34,478 nucleotides of DNA from Deltaproteobacteria bacterium (GCA_022340745.1 JAJDNL010000024.1:1-34478); one strand, 5' to 3'. Counted from the first letter of the stretch, positions 7,433 through 15,633 are shown. Numbers and translations: made by a program. Notes: a model not told the origin generated them from the sequence alone.

Positions 7433-8281
7433 ATGATAATAGGCTACAGCACGAATGCCTTTGTGAAGTTCTCTGTTTTCGAGGCAGTGGAAAAGATCGG
7501 TCGCTTGGGCTTTCGGGGGGTAGAGATCATGTGCGACAGGCCCCATCTCTATCCCCCAGACTTCGACGAGGAAAACCTAACCCGATTGAAAACCTTAATC
7601 GATGCTCAGGGTCTCATCGTTACCAACCTGAACAGCTTCACCTTGTTCGCAGTCGGAGATACCTACCTCCCATCCTGGATTGAACCCCAGGAGGAAAGGA
7701 GGGAAATGAGGATCGAGCACACCTTACAATGCTTGAAAGTGGCCGATTTTTTCGGTTGTAAGAATATATCCGTGCCACCCGGCGGCCCAGTGGGTGAGAT
7801 CTCGCGCAAAAAGGCCATGGCCCTGTTTCATCAAGGATTAGAGATGGTTGCTCCTTTGGCGCAGGAATTGGACATAATGATACTGGTGGAGCCCGAGCCA
7901 GATCTTTTGATGGAAAACACCAGGGACTTCAAAGAGTTCATTGTAGATGTCAGATCACCTGCAATCGGGGTAAATTTCGATATTGGACACTTTTTTTGCG
8001 CAGGGGAAGACCCCAGTGGAGCCTTTGAAGAACTTTTTGAATGGATAGGTCACGTTCATCTCGAAGATATTGCCTCGAGCCGGGAACACAATCATCTAAT
8101 TCTCGGCCATGGGGCCATTCAATTTCCCGAGATTTTCGAAACCATGCTCAGGCTCGAGTACCAGGGCAATGTCAGCCTCGAACTCTACCCATACGTTGAT
8201 GAACCTGAAAAAGCCGGAAGAGAAAGTCTCGAATATCTCCGCGCCTTGCTCCGAGATGGCGGCCTGGATCTGGCTATCTAA
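7433..8281 (+). CDS. sugar phosphate isomerase/epimerase family TIM-barrel protein
   Basis: The protein (~282 residues) belongs to the xylose-isomerase-like / AP endonuclease 2 TIM-barrel family. Visible family features are FRGVEIMCDRPH after the first strands, the acidic strand ends ILVEPEPD and GVNFDIGHFF, the segment HVHLEDI and the last-strand Glu in VSLELYPY; together these supply the divalent-metal ligands. Members isomerise or epimerise keto sugars, inosose and similar compounds, which fits the inositol-phosphate-synthase-like gene just upstream. I chose the ATG at 7433 rather than the track's TTG at 7427 because AGGA at 7422-7425 is spaced correctly for it. The precise substrate is not readable from sequence. 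Confidence 0.87.
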   Translation: MIIGYSTNAFVKFSVFEAVEKIGRLGFRGVEIMCDRPHLYPPDFDEENLTRLKTLIDAQGLIVTNLNSFTLFAVGDTYLPSWIEPQEERREMRIEHTLQCLKVADFFGCKNISVPPGGPVGEISRKKAMALFHQGLEMVAPLAQELDIMILVEPEPDLLMENTRDFKEFIVDVRSPAIGVNFDIGHFFCAGEDPSGAFEELFEWIGHVHLEDIASSREHNHLILGHGAIQFPEIFETMLRLEYQGNVSLELYPYVDEPEKAGRESLEYLRALLRDGGLDLAI

Positions 8282-8383
8282 CTTGCTCGCAGTTTAGTCA
8301 AATCAACTTCTCAGATACTCCCTTTTCCACAACTGTAGCCACTTTTGTTTATTTTAGCCGTTTGTCCTAAAGGAGGAGATGCA

Positions 8384-9148
8384 GTGAAGCCTGATCTAGC
8401 CAAACTCTCGGATGCACTGACAAAACATGTGCGTTTAGGAAATTTCCCAGTGGCGGTCCGGATGGTGAAACCTGGCGAGCAGTTGCCAGAACGGGTAAAA
8501 CGCCCGGCCCAAGATCTCAAAATCAAAGTCGCTACCTGTCAAGCTATCGCCATGGCTCGGCGCTACGGTTGGGTTGTGGCTGTGGGGGATGAGGATATCT
8601 CCTGTCCTTTGACTGCCGTAATTTTTGGTTTTCGCAAGGCAAGTGATTTTTATATGAAAGGTCAGGCTTGCGCCGGGATGTACACTGAAACGAGAGAGGC
8701 CGGCATCCGCTCAGAAGAGCAGGTTGCAAAATTTCCCTTCGGAGAATTCAAGTACATCCTGGTGGCGCCGCTGCATCGAACCGCCTTCGAACCGGAAGTG
8801 ATCATTGTCTACGCCAATCCAGCGCAGATACTAAGACTTTTAGCGGCAGCACTGTGGAAATCCGGCGGTAGATTGACCTCAAGTTTCGGGGGGCGGATTG
8901 ATTGCGCCGACGAGATCATCGTTCCTATAGGTTCGGGAAAATGTGAAGTTATTCTCCCTTGCCTCGGTGACCGTGTTTTTGCCCAAACCCAGGATAATGA
9001 GATGGCTTTTTCCATTCCAGTCACCCGGGTGGAAGAGATCATCGAGGGTTTTGAAGGAACGCATAAAGGTGGGGTGCGTTATCCGATTCCTTCGTTCTTG
9101 CGATACACGGGTGAGTTTCCAGAACACTATACTAAGGTTGTGGATTGA
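8384..9148 (+). CDS. DUF169 family protein
   Basis: The 254-residue product matches the DUF169 (COG2043) family, widespread in anaerobes and archaea and without a settled function. Typical features are the early FPVAVRMVKPGE, the segment TCQAIAMARRYGW, the following DISCPLTAVIFGF with its cysteine, the later Gly-Arg-Ile-Asp-Cys stretch and the VILPCLGDR motif near the C-terminus. Conserved cysteines suggest a metal or cofactor role, which is only inference. The true start is the GTG at 8384, with AAGGAGGAG directly upstream; the track's start at 8345 lacks a ribosome site. It follows the isomerase gene by ~100 bases on the same strand. A GGCAG heptamer array begins right after the stop. Confidence 0.88.
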   Translation: MKPDLAKLSDALTKHVRLGNFPVAVRMVKPGEQLPERVKRPAQDLKIKVATCQAIAMARRYGWVVAVGDEDISCPLTAVIFGFRKASDFYMKGQACAGMYTETREAGIRSEEQVAKFPFGEFKYILVAPLHRTAFEPEVIIVYANPAQILRLLAAALWKSGGRLTSSFGGRIDCADEIIVPIGSGKCEVILPCLGDRVFAQTQDNEMAFSIPVTRVEEIIEGFEGTHKGGVRYPIPSFLRYTGEFPEHYTKVVD

Positions 9149-9156
9149 AGGCGAGC

Positions 9157-9200
9157 TGGCAGTGGGCAGCTTGCAGTAGGCAGCGGGCAGATGGCAGTAG
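9157..9200 (+). repeat. heptamer array (NGGCAGN)
   Basis: Six in-phase units: TGGCAGT, GGGCAGC, TTGCAGT, AGGCAGC, GGGCAGA, TGGCAGT. It starts nine bases after the DUF169 stop codon and has the same unit type as the array at 7337. Confidence 0.82.
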
Positions 9201-9333
9201 GTCATTGTGGCGTTGAAACAACTTAATGACGGCCGCAAGGCCTAGAGACGGGCGCAGCCCTCGTGACAACGAAGCGCAAACGCGCGAAGTGTAATGACCT
9301 GTGGGTGCTTAGTGCCTACTGTTTAGTATCTAG
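9201..9333. repeat. composite TAATGAC/mini-palindrome element plus heptamers, second copy
   Basis: GTCATTG at 9201 opens the element. TAATGAC (9224-9230), the stem GGCCGCAAGGCC (9231-9242), TAGAGAC, the stem GGGCGCAGCCC (9250-9260), TCGTGAC and TAATGAC (9292-9298) follow. The end GCGCGAAGTGTAATGAC then CTGTGGGTGC closely matches 1468-1495. Heptamers TGCTTAG, TGCCTAC, TGTTTAG, TATCTAG (9306-9333) run into the last codons of the minus-strand gene at 9323. Confidence 0.75.
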
Positions 9334-10435
9334 TTGAACCGATAGTTACTTGGTCTAGATATCGCAAAATGGTTTCAGCACAGACTTCGGCACCATTGCA
9401 TGGAAGGGCGGGCGCCACCCGGGGCTGTCTCTCGAGTTCTCCTATGGCAGCTTGCCATTTTCCCGCATAAAGATCTTCGGAGGAGATGTATACGGTAGTC
9501 AAGTGTTTGGCCATCTCCCGTACCAGGATGTCGTATTCGGGGAAAAAGCCTCTGTCCGTGTATATAACTGAAGTGCCATGGGCAAGGCAGTCAGAAACAA
9601 TGCCGTAACCCGGCTTGGTGACGACACCATCAACCGCGGCGACTACATCCTCGTAGCTAAGGGGGTACTCATCCAGGCAAATACCGTTGCGAAAATGAAA
9701 GCTCAAGGGGTGTTTGAAAAGAAACATTGCATCGGTGATTTCCTCTAACCGCTTTTGCGCAGTCTCTCCCAGGTCGAACCAACCGAAAGAGATAAGATAG
9801 ACTTTCTGATCTAGACGTAATCCAAGTATTTTCAGGGTCTCCTCGCGTTCTCGTTTGGCCCGACGAGCCACGAGTGGGACATCTTGAATGGTAGGACAGG
9901 CCGAGCAATCCCCGTGCATGGGTAATTGGAGGAGAAGCGGGCATGTATGGTATGATTTTCGGATCCAGTCCACCAGGGGTGCCCAACGGGAGTCTGCGGA
10001 AGCGTATGCCTGATATATCCAGTCCCAGGTGAAGTTTCCCATCCCTATAGCTGGGATGGAAGCCTGAGATGCAGCCTCAAAAGGCAAGAAGGGAATATCG
10101 CAGACTACGGCCTGAACCTCTTGGGTTTTGAGAAAATGAATTTCATCTGCCACCAGAGCTTCCCGATGGTCATGAAGGAATTGCAATCGGTCCAAGGTGG
10201 CGCTTAGATCGAACTGGATGCTATCTCGTTGAACCAGACCAATGTCGAGCTGTTTTCTCCTGAATGACACAGAGTCGCCCAGGCTCTGGTTCACCAGGAA
10301 CTCAGGGAGGGTGGAGACGATCACAATGTCTACAGTCGGCGCTCGCACCAGCAGATGGCGTATCACCTCAATGGAACGCACCGCGTGTCCAAACCCGTGC
10401 GGGGTGATGTAATAGGCGAGCCGCCTGTTTTTCAT
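9323..10435 (-). CDS. MurG/GT28-like glycosyltransferase-fold protein
   Basis: The 370-residue protein has a GT-B-type layout. The N-terminus (YYITPHGFGHAVRSIEVIRH) resembles the glycine/histidine loop at the start of GT28 and related enzymes, as well as the N-terminal half of plant L-arabinokinases. The C-terminal half has VVTKPGYGIVSDCLAHGTSV, the nucleotide-sugar binding stretch of this fold. It lacks a signal peptide and acts in the cytoplasm or on the inner face of the membrane. The likely role is sugar transfer from a nucleotide donor, but donor and acceptor are unknown. It is convergent with the DUF169 gene and divergent from the DUF72 gene. Its 3' end overlaps a heptamer array. Confidence 0.75.
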   Translation of the reverse strand: MKNRRLAYYITPHGFGHAVRSIEVIRHLLVRAPTVDIVIVSTLPEFLVNQSLGDSVSFRRKQLDIGLVQRDSIQFDLSATLDRLQFLHDHREALVADEIHFLKTQEVQAVVCDIPFLPFEAASQASIPAIGMGNFTWDWIYQAYASADSRWAPLVDWIRKSYHTCPLLLQLPMHGDCSACPTIQDVPLVARRAKREREETLKILGLRLDQKVYLISFGWFDLGETAQKRLEEITDAMFLFKHPLSFHFRNGICLDEYPLSYEDVVAAVDGVVTKPGYGIVSDCLAHGTSVIYTDRGFFPEYDILVREMAKHLTTVYISSEDLYAGKWQAAIGELERQPRVAPALPCNGAEVCAETILRYLDQVTIGSTRY

Positions 10436-10520
10436 GCTAATACCTCTATCAGTTTGATTAAGCTGAGGAGCGGTGGATGTGAGATTATTTGGCGGCGATA
10501 AGGTCCACTACATAACCAGA

Positions 10521-10548
10521 ATCCCACATCCCACTTCCCACATCTCAT
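10521..10548. repeat. short heptamer array (ATCCCAC)
   Basis: Four in-phase units ATCCCAC, ATCCCAC, TTCCCAC, ATCTCAT in the divergent spacer between the glycosyltransferase and DUF72 genes. The ribosome site of the DUF72 gene follows about 30 bases later, so the array probably lies in its leader or promoter. Confidence 0.65.
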
Positions 10549-10588
10549 ATCGTTTTTCGCAACTGAACGAATACTCAGGGAACGTGAT

Positions 10589-11620
10589 ATGTCCAACCCG
10601 GAAATCTTAGATATTAAAAATTTTCAATTTCGTGGCCTCCACCCGAATGTATTCATGGGAACGGCCAGTGATCGGTATGCGGGGTGGATTGGTCAGATCT
10701 ATTCAGAAAAACTTTACTCTGATCGAATGACCCGCAGAAAAAAAACCGTGGGTGGCCAATCATTCGTGGAGGAAGTTCTCCCGGTTGAGAGTGTTCAGGA
10801 GTACTTCCACCATTTCCGGGTCCTCGAGCTGGATTTTACCTTTTATCGGCTCTTGTTGGAAGAGGATGGAGAGCCAACCCCAAACTATCACGTACTGCAA
10901 AGATATCGCCAGTATCTACAAGAAGGTGACAGCCTCATACTCAAAGTCCCCCAAGCGATCTGTGCGCAGAAGGTATGGCGTAGGGGCCGGTATGTTGTTA
11001 ATGAGCGTTATCTGAATGGTGAAATCTTTACCAGTCAATTCTATGATCCGGCAGTTGCCATCCTTGGCCCCTACCTTGGCGGCCTCATTTTTGAACAGGA
11101 GTATCAACGCAAAAAGGATCGCATTTCTCCACAAGCGTTGGCGACAGCCCTTGATCTATTTTTCAAGGAGATCCCAAAAGAGAATCGTTATCACCTGGAG
11201 TTGCGCACCGAGCCTTACCTCACGAATCAGGTTTTCCAGGTGATGGAGAAATACGGTGTTGGTCAGGTGCTTTCGCACTGGACCTGGCTCCCTTCACTTA
11301 GAAAGCAGTTTGCTAAATCAGGAGGAAGATTCTTCAACTCGGGTGGCCAGGCCATAATTCGTTTGATGACTCCTCGCGGAGCGCGCTATGAAGAGGCTTA
11401 TGCCCAAGCCCATCCTTTTGATGCCTTGGTTGAAAAAATGGTGAATCCGCACATGGTGGAGGAGACAGCTGAGTTGATGTGGGAAGCAGTTGATAGCAAT
11501 ATTCGCATCAACATCATTGTGAACAATCGCGCCGGTGGTAATGCGCCCCTCATGGGACGACAAATTGCCCTGCGATTCTTAGAGATGGGTGATCTAGGTG
11601 AGACACCAGGAGATGTGTAA
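10589..11620 (+). CDS. DUF72 (YecE-like) family protein
   Basis: The 343-residue protein matches DUF72, a TIM-barrel family of unknown reaction. Recognisable parts are MGTASDRYAGWIGQIYSEKL at the N-terminus (family form GTSSWxYxGWxGxFYP), the middle stretch HLELRTEPYL that corresponds to the family's VEFRHPSW, and NNRAGGNAPLMGRQIA near the end, which matches the NNH...G.AP.NA motif. The deviations from those consensus strings show a divergent branch. AGGGA lies at good distance from the ATG at 10589. A strong hairpin begins a few bases after the stop codon. A glycosyltransferase-like gene is divergently placed, but a functional link is not shown. Confidence 0.8.
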   Translation: MSNPEILDIKNFQFRGLHPNVFMGTASDRYAGWIGQIYSEKLYSDRMTRRKKTVGGQSFVEEVLPVESVQEYFHHFRVLELDFTFYRLLLEEDGEPTPNYHVLQRYRQYLQEGDSLILKVPQAICAQKVWRRGRYVVNERYLNGEIFTSQFYDPAVAILGPYLGGLIFEQEYQRKKDRISPQALATALDLFFKEIPKENRYHLELRTEPYLTNQVFQVMEKYGVGQVLSHWTWLPSLRKQFAKSGGRFFNSGGQAIIRLMTPRGARYEEAYAQAHPFDALVEKMVNPHMVEETAELMWEAVDSNIRINIIVNNRAGGNAPLMGRQIALRFLEMGDLGETPGDV

Positions 11621-11622
11621 AA

Positions 11623-11646
11623 AGCCACGCCCGAAAGGGCGTGGCT
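11623..11646. terminator. bidirectional terminator
   Basis: AGCCACGCCC, a GAAA loop and GGGCGTGGCT form a perfect 10-bp stem. On the minus strand it is followed by TTTTT, so it ends the small gene at 11653 efficiently. On the plus strand the tail is weaker (CTGTTGTT), but it lies three bases after the DUF72 stop codon. Confidence 0.85.
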
Positions 11647-11652
11647 CTGTTG

Positions 11653-11832
11653 TTAACCCTTCATTTTGAAGAGACAGGAGGCCATAGTCTGGCTGCCGCT
11701 TTCGTGGCGATACGAGCAATCCTTGACTTTCCAACCGTCTCTTCGCCTCTCATTCAGATACTTGGTAAACTCCTGATCGAAACTCGTCTGATCGGAGCTA
11801 AACGTTTCAAATTGATACTTGTTATGCATCAT
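11653..11832 (-). CDS. small DUF4177-like protein, 59 aa (not in ORF track)
   Basis: A 59-residue ORF too short for the track reads MMHNKYQFETFSS..., then a helix with LNERRRDGWKVKDC and a final strand ASCLFKMKG. This plan (opening YxF strand, a leucine/asparagine helix followed by GW, closing hydrophobic strand) is that of small DUF4177-type proteins, whose function is unknown. Support for a real gene is good: GAGGTG is positioned before the ATG, and the stop codon is followed within ten bases by a strong terminator in the right direction. The track's opposing ORF at 11641-11859 is its shadow. It is downstream of, and on the same strand as, the ferredoxin-reductase-like gene, separated by ~130 bases. 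Confidence 0.75.
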   Translation of the reverse strand: MMHNKYQFETFSSDQTSFDQEFTKYLNERRRDGWKVKDCSYRHESGSQTMASCLFKMKG

Positions 11833-11963
11833 GGTTCACCTCACGGTTCTATGCATTGATGCAGGGTCAACTGCGCTGTACCCCTCAATAACCCCAAGCA
11901 TAACCGGGTGACAATGAGAGTCAAGGGTTGAAACAGGAGTCCTGGGTGATGTATCTCTGCAGT

Positions 11964-12650
11964 TTAAAAAAAGGTCTCCGCATACACCAGGGATCCCGGA
12001 AATCTCTCGTCCACCAGCAGGGTGACATCTCGGATCATTTCCTGTCGGCCGCACAAGTAGAAATCATAGGTGTCGGGCGGAAAATACTCTTTGAGGTAGT
12101 GGGTAACTCGTCCGTCAAAACCATTTTCTATTGTCCCTGCCTGGTCCGGAGATGCTGACAGGCACGGAACATACAAGCGAGCAGTGCTACGCAAGAAGTC
12201 CTGGTAATGGAGGTCGGAGGCTGTACCTACTCCATGCAGCAAAGTAAACTCGGTCACTCCTGAACGGCTGATGGAGAGAAAAGGTGCTATGCCGGTGCCA
12301 GTGGCGACGAAGACCGCAGGTCGCGCAGAGGGACGATAGGTGAAATACCCATGGGGACCTGTGAAGCTGAACTTGGTGCCAATTTCAGCTGCCGCAAGTA
12401 CAGGTGAGAATTGCCCTTTTTCCACGTTGAATAAACAGAGTCCAAGGGTTGAATCAGATGGGGTTGTGAGCAAAGAGTAATCCCGTTGCCTGGTCTCAGG
12501 GGAAAAGCGGATGCGTTGGCCGGGGGTGAACTGGAATGAGGAGGGTCGCGTCAGCTCTATTTCAAAAACCTTCTCCGTTAGCCAGCGGCGAGCCAGCAGC
12601 GTAGTTGAGTAACTCTTTGCTGCGATCCTGTCTGTATTGAAAGTTTTCAT
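11964..12650 (-). CDS. ferredoxin-NAD(P)H reductase-like flavoprotein
   Basis: The 228-residue protein is a minimal FNR module without an attached ferredoxin or haem domain. The FAD-binding motif RDYSL follows a GQRIRF strand, and the NAD(P)-binding part shows GTGIAPFLS and then FYLCGRQEMIRDV, which is the usual CG...M motif near the end. It terminates in an aromatic residue (AETFF), as many FNRs do to cover the flavin ring. It would move electrons between NAD(P)H and a soluble carrier in the cytoplasm; the partner is unknown. No clear ribosome site precedes the ATG at 12650. A GGTTTCA hairpin lies directly upstream, so expression signals are displaced or hidden. Confidence 0.85.
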   Translation of the reverse strand: MKTFNTDRIAAKSYSTTLLARRWLTEKVFEIELTRPSSFQFTPGQRIRFSPETRQRDYSLLTTPSDSTLGLCLFNVEKGQFSPVLAAAEIGTKFSFTGPHGYFTYRPSARPAVFVATGTGIAPFLSISRSGVTEFTLLHGVGTASDLHYQDFLRSTARLYVPCLSASPDQAGTIENGFDGRVTHYLKEYFPPDTYDFYLCGRQEMIRDVTLLVDERFPGSLVYAETFF

Positions 12651-12671
12651 ATGGCAAACGGCAAAGGTTGA

Positions 12672-12757
12672 GGTTTCAGTGTTCAGGTTTCAGGTTTCAG
12701 CTTTTTTTGTTGTATTTCCCTGACACCCGAAACCTGACACCTAAGAAACTGAAATTT
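12672..12757. repeat. GGTTTCA-family heptamer hairpin, copy 2
   Basis: Units GGTTTCA, GTGTTCA, GGTTTCA, GGTTTCA (12672-12699) are followed by a T-rich loop and then TGACACC, CGAAACC, TGACACC, TAAGAAA, CTGAAAT (12721-12755). The arms are complementary with scattered mismatches. It abuts the repeat at 12759. Confidence 0.82.
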
Positions 12758-12758
12758 C

Positions 12759-12797
12759 TCCTTCGGAGTCCCCACCCTCCGGGCGGGGCCCCGGTTT
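12759..12797. repeat. GC-rich dispersed repeat (also at 21311)
   Basis: TCCTTCGGA, then CCCACCCTCCGGGCGGG and CCCCGGTTT form a compact stem-rich unit of ~39 bases. A near-identical copy, with only a few differences, lies at 21311-21349. Each copy is next to a GGTTTCA hairpin. Confidence 0.7.
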
Positions 12798-12883
12798 GAT
12801 GCTTGGGACCTATATTTTGCATTGATGCAACGCTCCACTACTCCATTCCTCCCGGAGAGAACTGTGTTCTCTCGGCATGCTCT

Positions 12884-13453
12884 TTACTTCCTCCAAATCG
12901 TATCTGGCTGACCCTGAACCTTGTTGCAGTATCTGGCGAGCACAAAAAGATAATCGGAGAGGCGGTTGAGATAGGTTACTACACCTCGAAGTTGCAGGGA
13001 GGTCTCATCCTCATCGTTTCCAGCCAGCAACCGGACCACATGTCTTTCGGCTCTGCGGCATACGGCTCTGGCCACGTGGGCCCAGGCAGCAGAGACATGT
13101 CCACCCGGGAGGAGGAAATCTTTTAGAGTCGGCAATTCCTGCTCCATTTTGTCAATGGCCGTCTCCAGGCCCTGTGCGTGCTCTTCAGTGATGGAGGGTA
13201 ATTCGCTGGAGGCTGGCGACCCAGGAGTGACTGCCAGCCAAGCGCCGACGTGCAAGAGATCTGACTGAATTCGCTGTAATTCCTCTGCAAGGGCTGCCTC
13301 CCCTGATGGTAAAAAGGCCACGAGAGCACCGAGAGCGCTATTCAGTTCATCAACGTCCCCGTAGGCCTCAACGCGGAGATCAGATTTATTCACTCGCTCC
13401 CCACTGAAAAGGCTGGTTTTGCCGCGGTCTCCACCACCCGTGTATATTTTCAT
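12884..13453 (-). CDS. pduO: corrinoid (cob(I)alamin) adenosyltransferase, PduO type
   Basis: The enzyme transfers the adenosyl group of ATP to cob(I)alamin and makes coenzyme B12. The 189-residue protein begins with the family's ATP-binding loop TGGGDRGKTSLFSG, then RVEAYGDVDELNSALG, and later has CRRAERHVV and LNRLSDYLFVLAR; all are hallmarks of the PduO/MMAB trimeric type, with length close to normal. GGAGGAG precedes the ATG. No other cobalamin biosynthesis gene or B12-dependent enzyme is visible in the window, and no cobalamin riboswitch was recognised upstream. It may serve a mutase encoded elsewhere, such as methylmalonyl-CoA mutase, by inference. Confidence 0.95.
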   Translation of the reverse strand: MKIYTGGGDRGKTSLFSGERVNKSDLRVEAYGDVDELNSALGALVAFLPSGEAALAEELQRIQSDLLHVGAWLAVTPGSPASSELPSITEEHAQGLETAIDKMEQELPTLKDFLLPGGHVSAAWAHVARAVCRRAERHVVRLLAGNDEDETSLQLRGVVTYLNRLSDYLFVLARYCNKVQGQPDTIWRK

Positions 13454-13792
13454 CTTCTCCTCCGTTGTATCGAGTAGCTTATTTCATATTAAGGAGCACG
13501 TTGTTGAAGTCAAGCGCTCACTAGAACCATGAGCAAAGTCCTGCCCCAAGAAGAGGCCTGGATTTGCTTACCATATGGTGGTCAGTCGTATACAATTTTT
13601 CCTCTGACTGGGAAAAGCTGGAGACGACCTCTTTTTTTGGTAGCAATTCATAGTGATATGGTGGTTTTTCTTATTGAATAGTTGTAACGTCGTAGTTATT
13701 TTCTAATGATTATATGGGCGTAAAAGGAAAAAAGTGAGGGCGAGTTAGTTCAGTCTAGATTGGTGCACCCAGTCTAGGAGGAGACAAAAACC
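13454..13792. promoter_or_regulatory. divergent spacer with repeated CAGTCTAG boxes before the phosphatase gene
   Basis: This AT-rich 339-base spacer between two divergent genes holds no ORF. A direct repeat CAGTCTAG occurs at 13751-13758 and 13770-13777, separated by the palindrome GGTGCACC (13762-13769). The second copy overlaps the AGGAGG ribosome site of the downstream gene (13776-13781). This could be an operator or an RNA element controlling translation. A loose promoter-like pair (TTGAAT, then TATTTT after 17 bases) lies further upstream. Confidence 0.4.
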
Positions 13793-15406
13793 ATGACGAC
13801 ATCCGATCGGCTTTTCTTGCGTGAGCTCGATGAAGATGCAGCTCTGCGCACTATCTTGGAAGGAACGGCCACTGAAACCGGAGAGAAGTTCTTTGCTGCA
13901 CTGGTTGAAAACCTCGCCAGAGCCCTGAGCACACAAGGGGCGTGGGTCACCGAATACATCGAAGAGACCCGGAGACTGAGGTCACTTGCCGCTTGGATGG
14001 GTGGGCGATTTCTCAGTGACTACGAGTATGACATTATCGGAACGCCATGCGAGCAGGTGATTGATGAAGCTCGCCTTGTCCATTTTCGGGAAAATCTTGC
14101 GGAACTGTTTCCGGGGGATTCTGATCTAAAGGGAATTGGTGCTGTCAGCTATATGGGCGTGCCTCTGATGGACCTTGACGGCAAGATTCTCGGCAACTTG
14201 GCAGTTCTTGATACTCGGCCCATGCCGGAGGAACCAGGCGGTCTCGCCTTATTCCGCATTTTTGCTGCCCGTGCTACTGCCGAACTGCAACGGTTGCGCG
14301 CCGAGTCAGAAGTTCGGCAAAGCGAGGAAAAATACCGCCGCATAGTAGAAACTGCCGGGGAAGGTTTTTTGCTGATGGATAAGGACCTGATCATTACAGA
14401 CGTAAATGACGCCTACTGCAGGATGGTCGGCTACAGTCGACAAGAACTTATAGGCAAAACAGTTTTCGATATCGCCACGCAAGAATACAAGCAATCCTTG
14501 GTGCAGAAAAGAGACGAGTTATTATCAAACGAATACGGGGAGTTCGAGGGAGCAGTGGTTGCCAAAGACGGTCGACAAGTGCCGATTCTCGTGCACGGTA
14601 GTAGACTAACGGATGACCGGGGAACCGTAATAGGGAACATGGCGTTTATCACGGACATGACCGAGCAGAAAAAGTCCCTGGAGCTTGCCGGAGAGGTACA
14701 AAAAAGCCTCCTGCCCCAAAAGAATCTCCGATTTGACGGCCTCGATGTAGCAGGGAAGAGCATCCCCTGTGAGGAAATCGGAGGAGACTATTTCGATTAT
14801 CTGTTGGGTGAAGAGTACCCAGAAAGGCCTTTTTCCGTGGTGGTTGGTGATATCACCGGCCACGGAGTTGATGCGGCTCTTCTGATGACCTCGGCTCGCG
14901 CTTTTCTTCGCATGCGCTCCTCTCAGCCTGGGAGTATTTCCCAAATTGTCAATGAGATGAACCGTCACTTAACCCGAGATGTCCTCGATACAGGTAGGTT
15001 TATGACTTTGCTGTATATGACTATTGATACGGACAAGAGGCATCTGCGCTGGGTTCGAGCCGGTCATGATCCGGCCATAGTATACGACCCGGTTCAAGAC
15101 AGATTTGAGGAACTAAAAGGCAGCGGGCTGGCGCTCGGCCTCGATGAAAAATTTATCTACGAGGAAAACGTGAAGACAGAACTTGCCAGCGGACAAATCA
15201 TCGCCATCGGCACCGATGGAATATGGGAGGCCTTCAACGGCGATGGAGAGATGTATGGTAAGAAGCGCTTCCATAGCATCATTCGCCATAACGCCAGTTT
15301 AGAAGCCAACGAAATTCTCAACGCCATCTATTACGATTTAGATAGCTTTAGATCTGGCCGCAAACCCGAGGATGACATCACTCTCGTGGTCATTAAATTC
15401 GTCTAA
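13793..15406 (+). CDS. GAF-PAS-PP2C (SpoIIE/RsbU-type) serine phosphatase
   Basis: The 537-residue cytoplasmic sensor phosphatase has an N-terminal GAF-like domain (about 20-170, containing SYMGVPLMDLDGKILGNLAV), a PAS domain (about 180-300, EEKYRRIVETAGEGFLLMDK), a short linker helix and a C-terminal PP2C domain (about 305-537). Metal-binding residues are all visible: EIGGDYFDY, VVGDITGHGVDAALLM, TDGIWEAFNG and the final EDDITLVVIKF. The family dephosphorylates anti-anti-sigma (STAS) proteins in partner-switching pathways. No STAS protein or RsbW-type kinase is encoded next to it, so its substrate must be elsewhere or different. AGGAGG before the ATG supports the start. Confidence 0.93.
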   Translation: MTTSDRLFLRELDEDAALRTILEGTATETGEKFFAALVENLARALSTQGAWVTEYIEETRRLRSLAAWMGGRFLSDYEYDIIGTPCEQVIDEARLVHFRENLAELFPGDSDLKGIGAVSYMGVPLMDLDGKILGNLAVLDTRPMPEEPGGLALFRIFAARATAELQRLRAESEVRQSEEKYRRIVETAGEGFLLMDKDLIITDVNDAYCRMVGYSRQELIGKTVFDIATQEYKQSLVQKRDELLSNEYGEFEGAVVAKDGRQVPILVHGSRLTDDRGTVIGNMAFITDMTEQKKSLELAGEVQKSLLPQKNLRFDGLDVAGKSIPCEEIGGDYFDYLLGEEYPERPFSVVVGDITGHGVDAALLMTSARAFLRMRSSQPGSISQIVNEMNRHLTRDVLDTGRFMTLLYMTIDTDKRHLRWVRAGHDPAIVYDPVQDRFEELKGSGLALGLDEKFIYEENVKTELASGQIIAIGTDGIWEAFNGDGEMYGKKRFHSIIRHNASLEANEILNAIYYDLDSFRSGRKPEDDITLVVIKFV

Positions 15407-15443
15407 TGAATCAACTCTTCTCAGGGAGCCAATCAACGTATCA

Positions 15444-15457
15444 GGTTTCAGGTGTCA
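15444..15457 (+). repeat. short GGTTTCA heptamer pair
   Basis: GGTTTCA and GGTGTCA in phase, followed by GG and a short ACTGAAT complement at 15470. It looks like a minimal or decayed member of the GGTTTCA hairpin family. The rest of the 15407-15633 spacer shows nothing coding. Confidence 0.5.
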
Positions 15458-15633
15458 GGGATGAAAAAAACTGAATCCCGTAATTGGTTGCATACCCTAA
15501 GATTTTAGATATTCCTACCATGTGTGAACCTCTCTAAGATTTAACAACTTGGGCAAGTGCCAAGACCAGCAAAAGTTTAGATTACGGGAATCAACAATTT
15601 CACCCTGCTTCTGCAACAAAGAAATATACAGAA

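Noticed and set aside
12651-13453. Cobalamin riboswitch near the adenosyltransferase gene
   Set aside because: Neither the B12-box wording nor a matching fold was recognised upstream of 13453.
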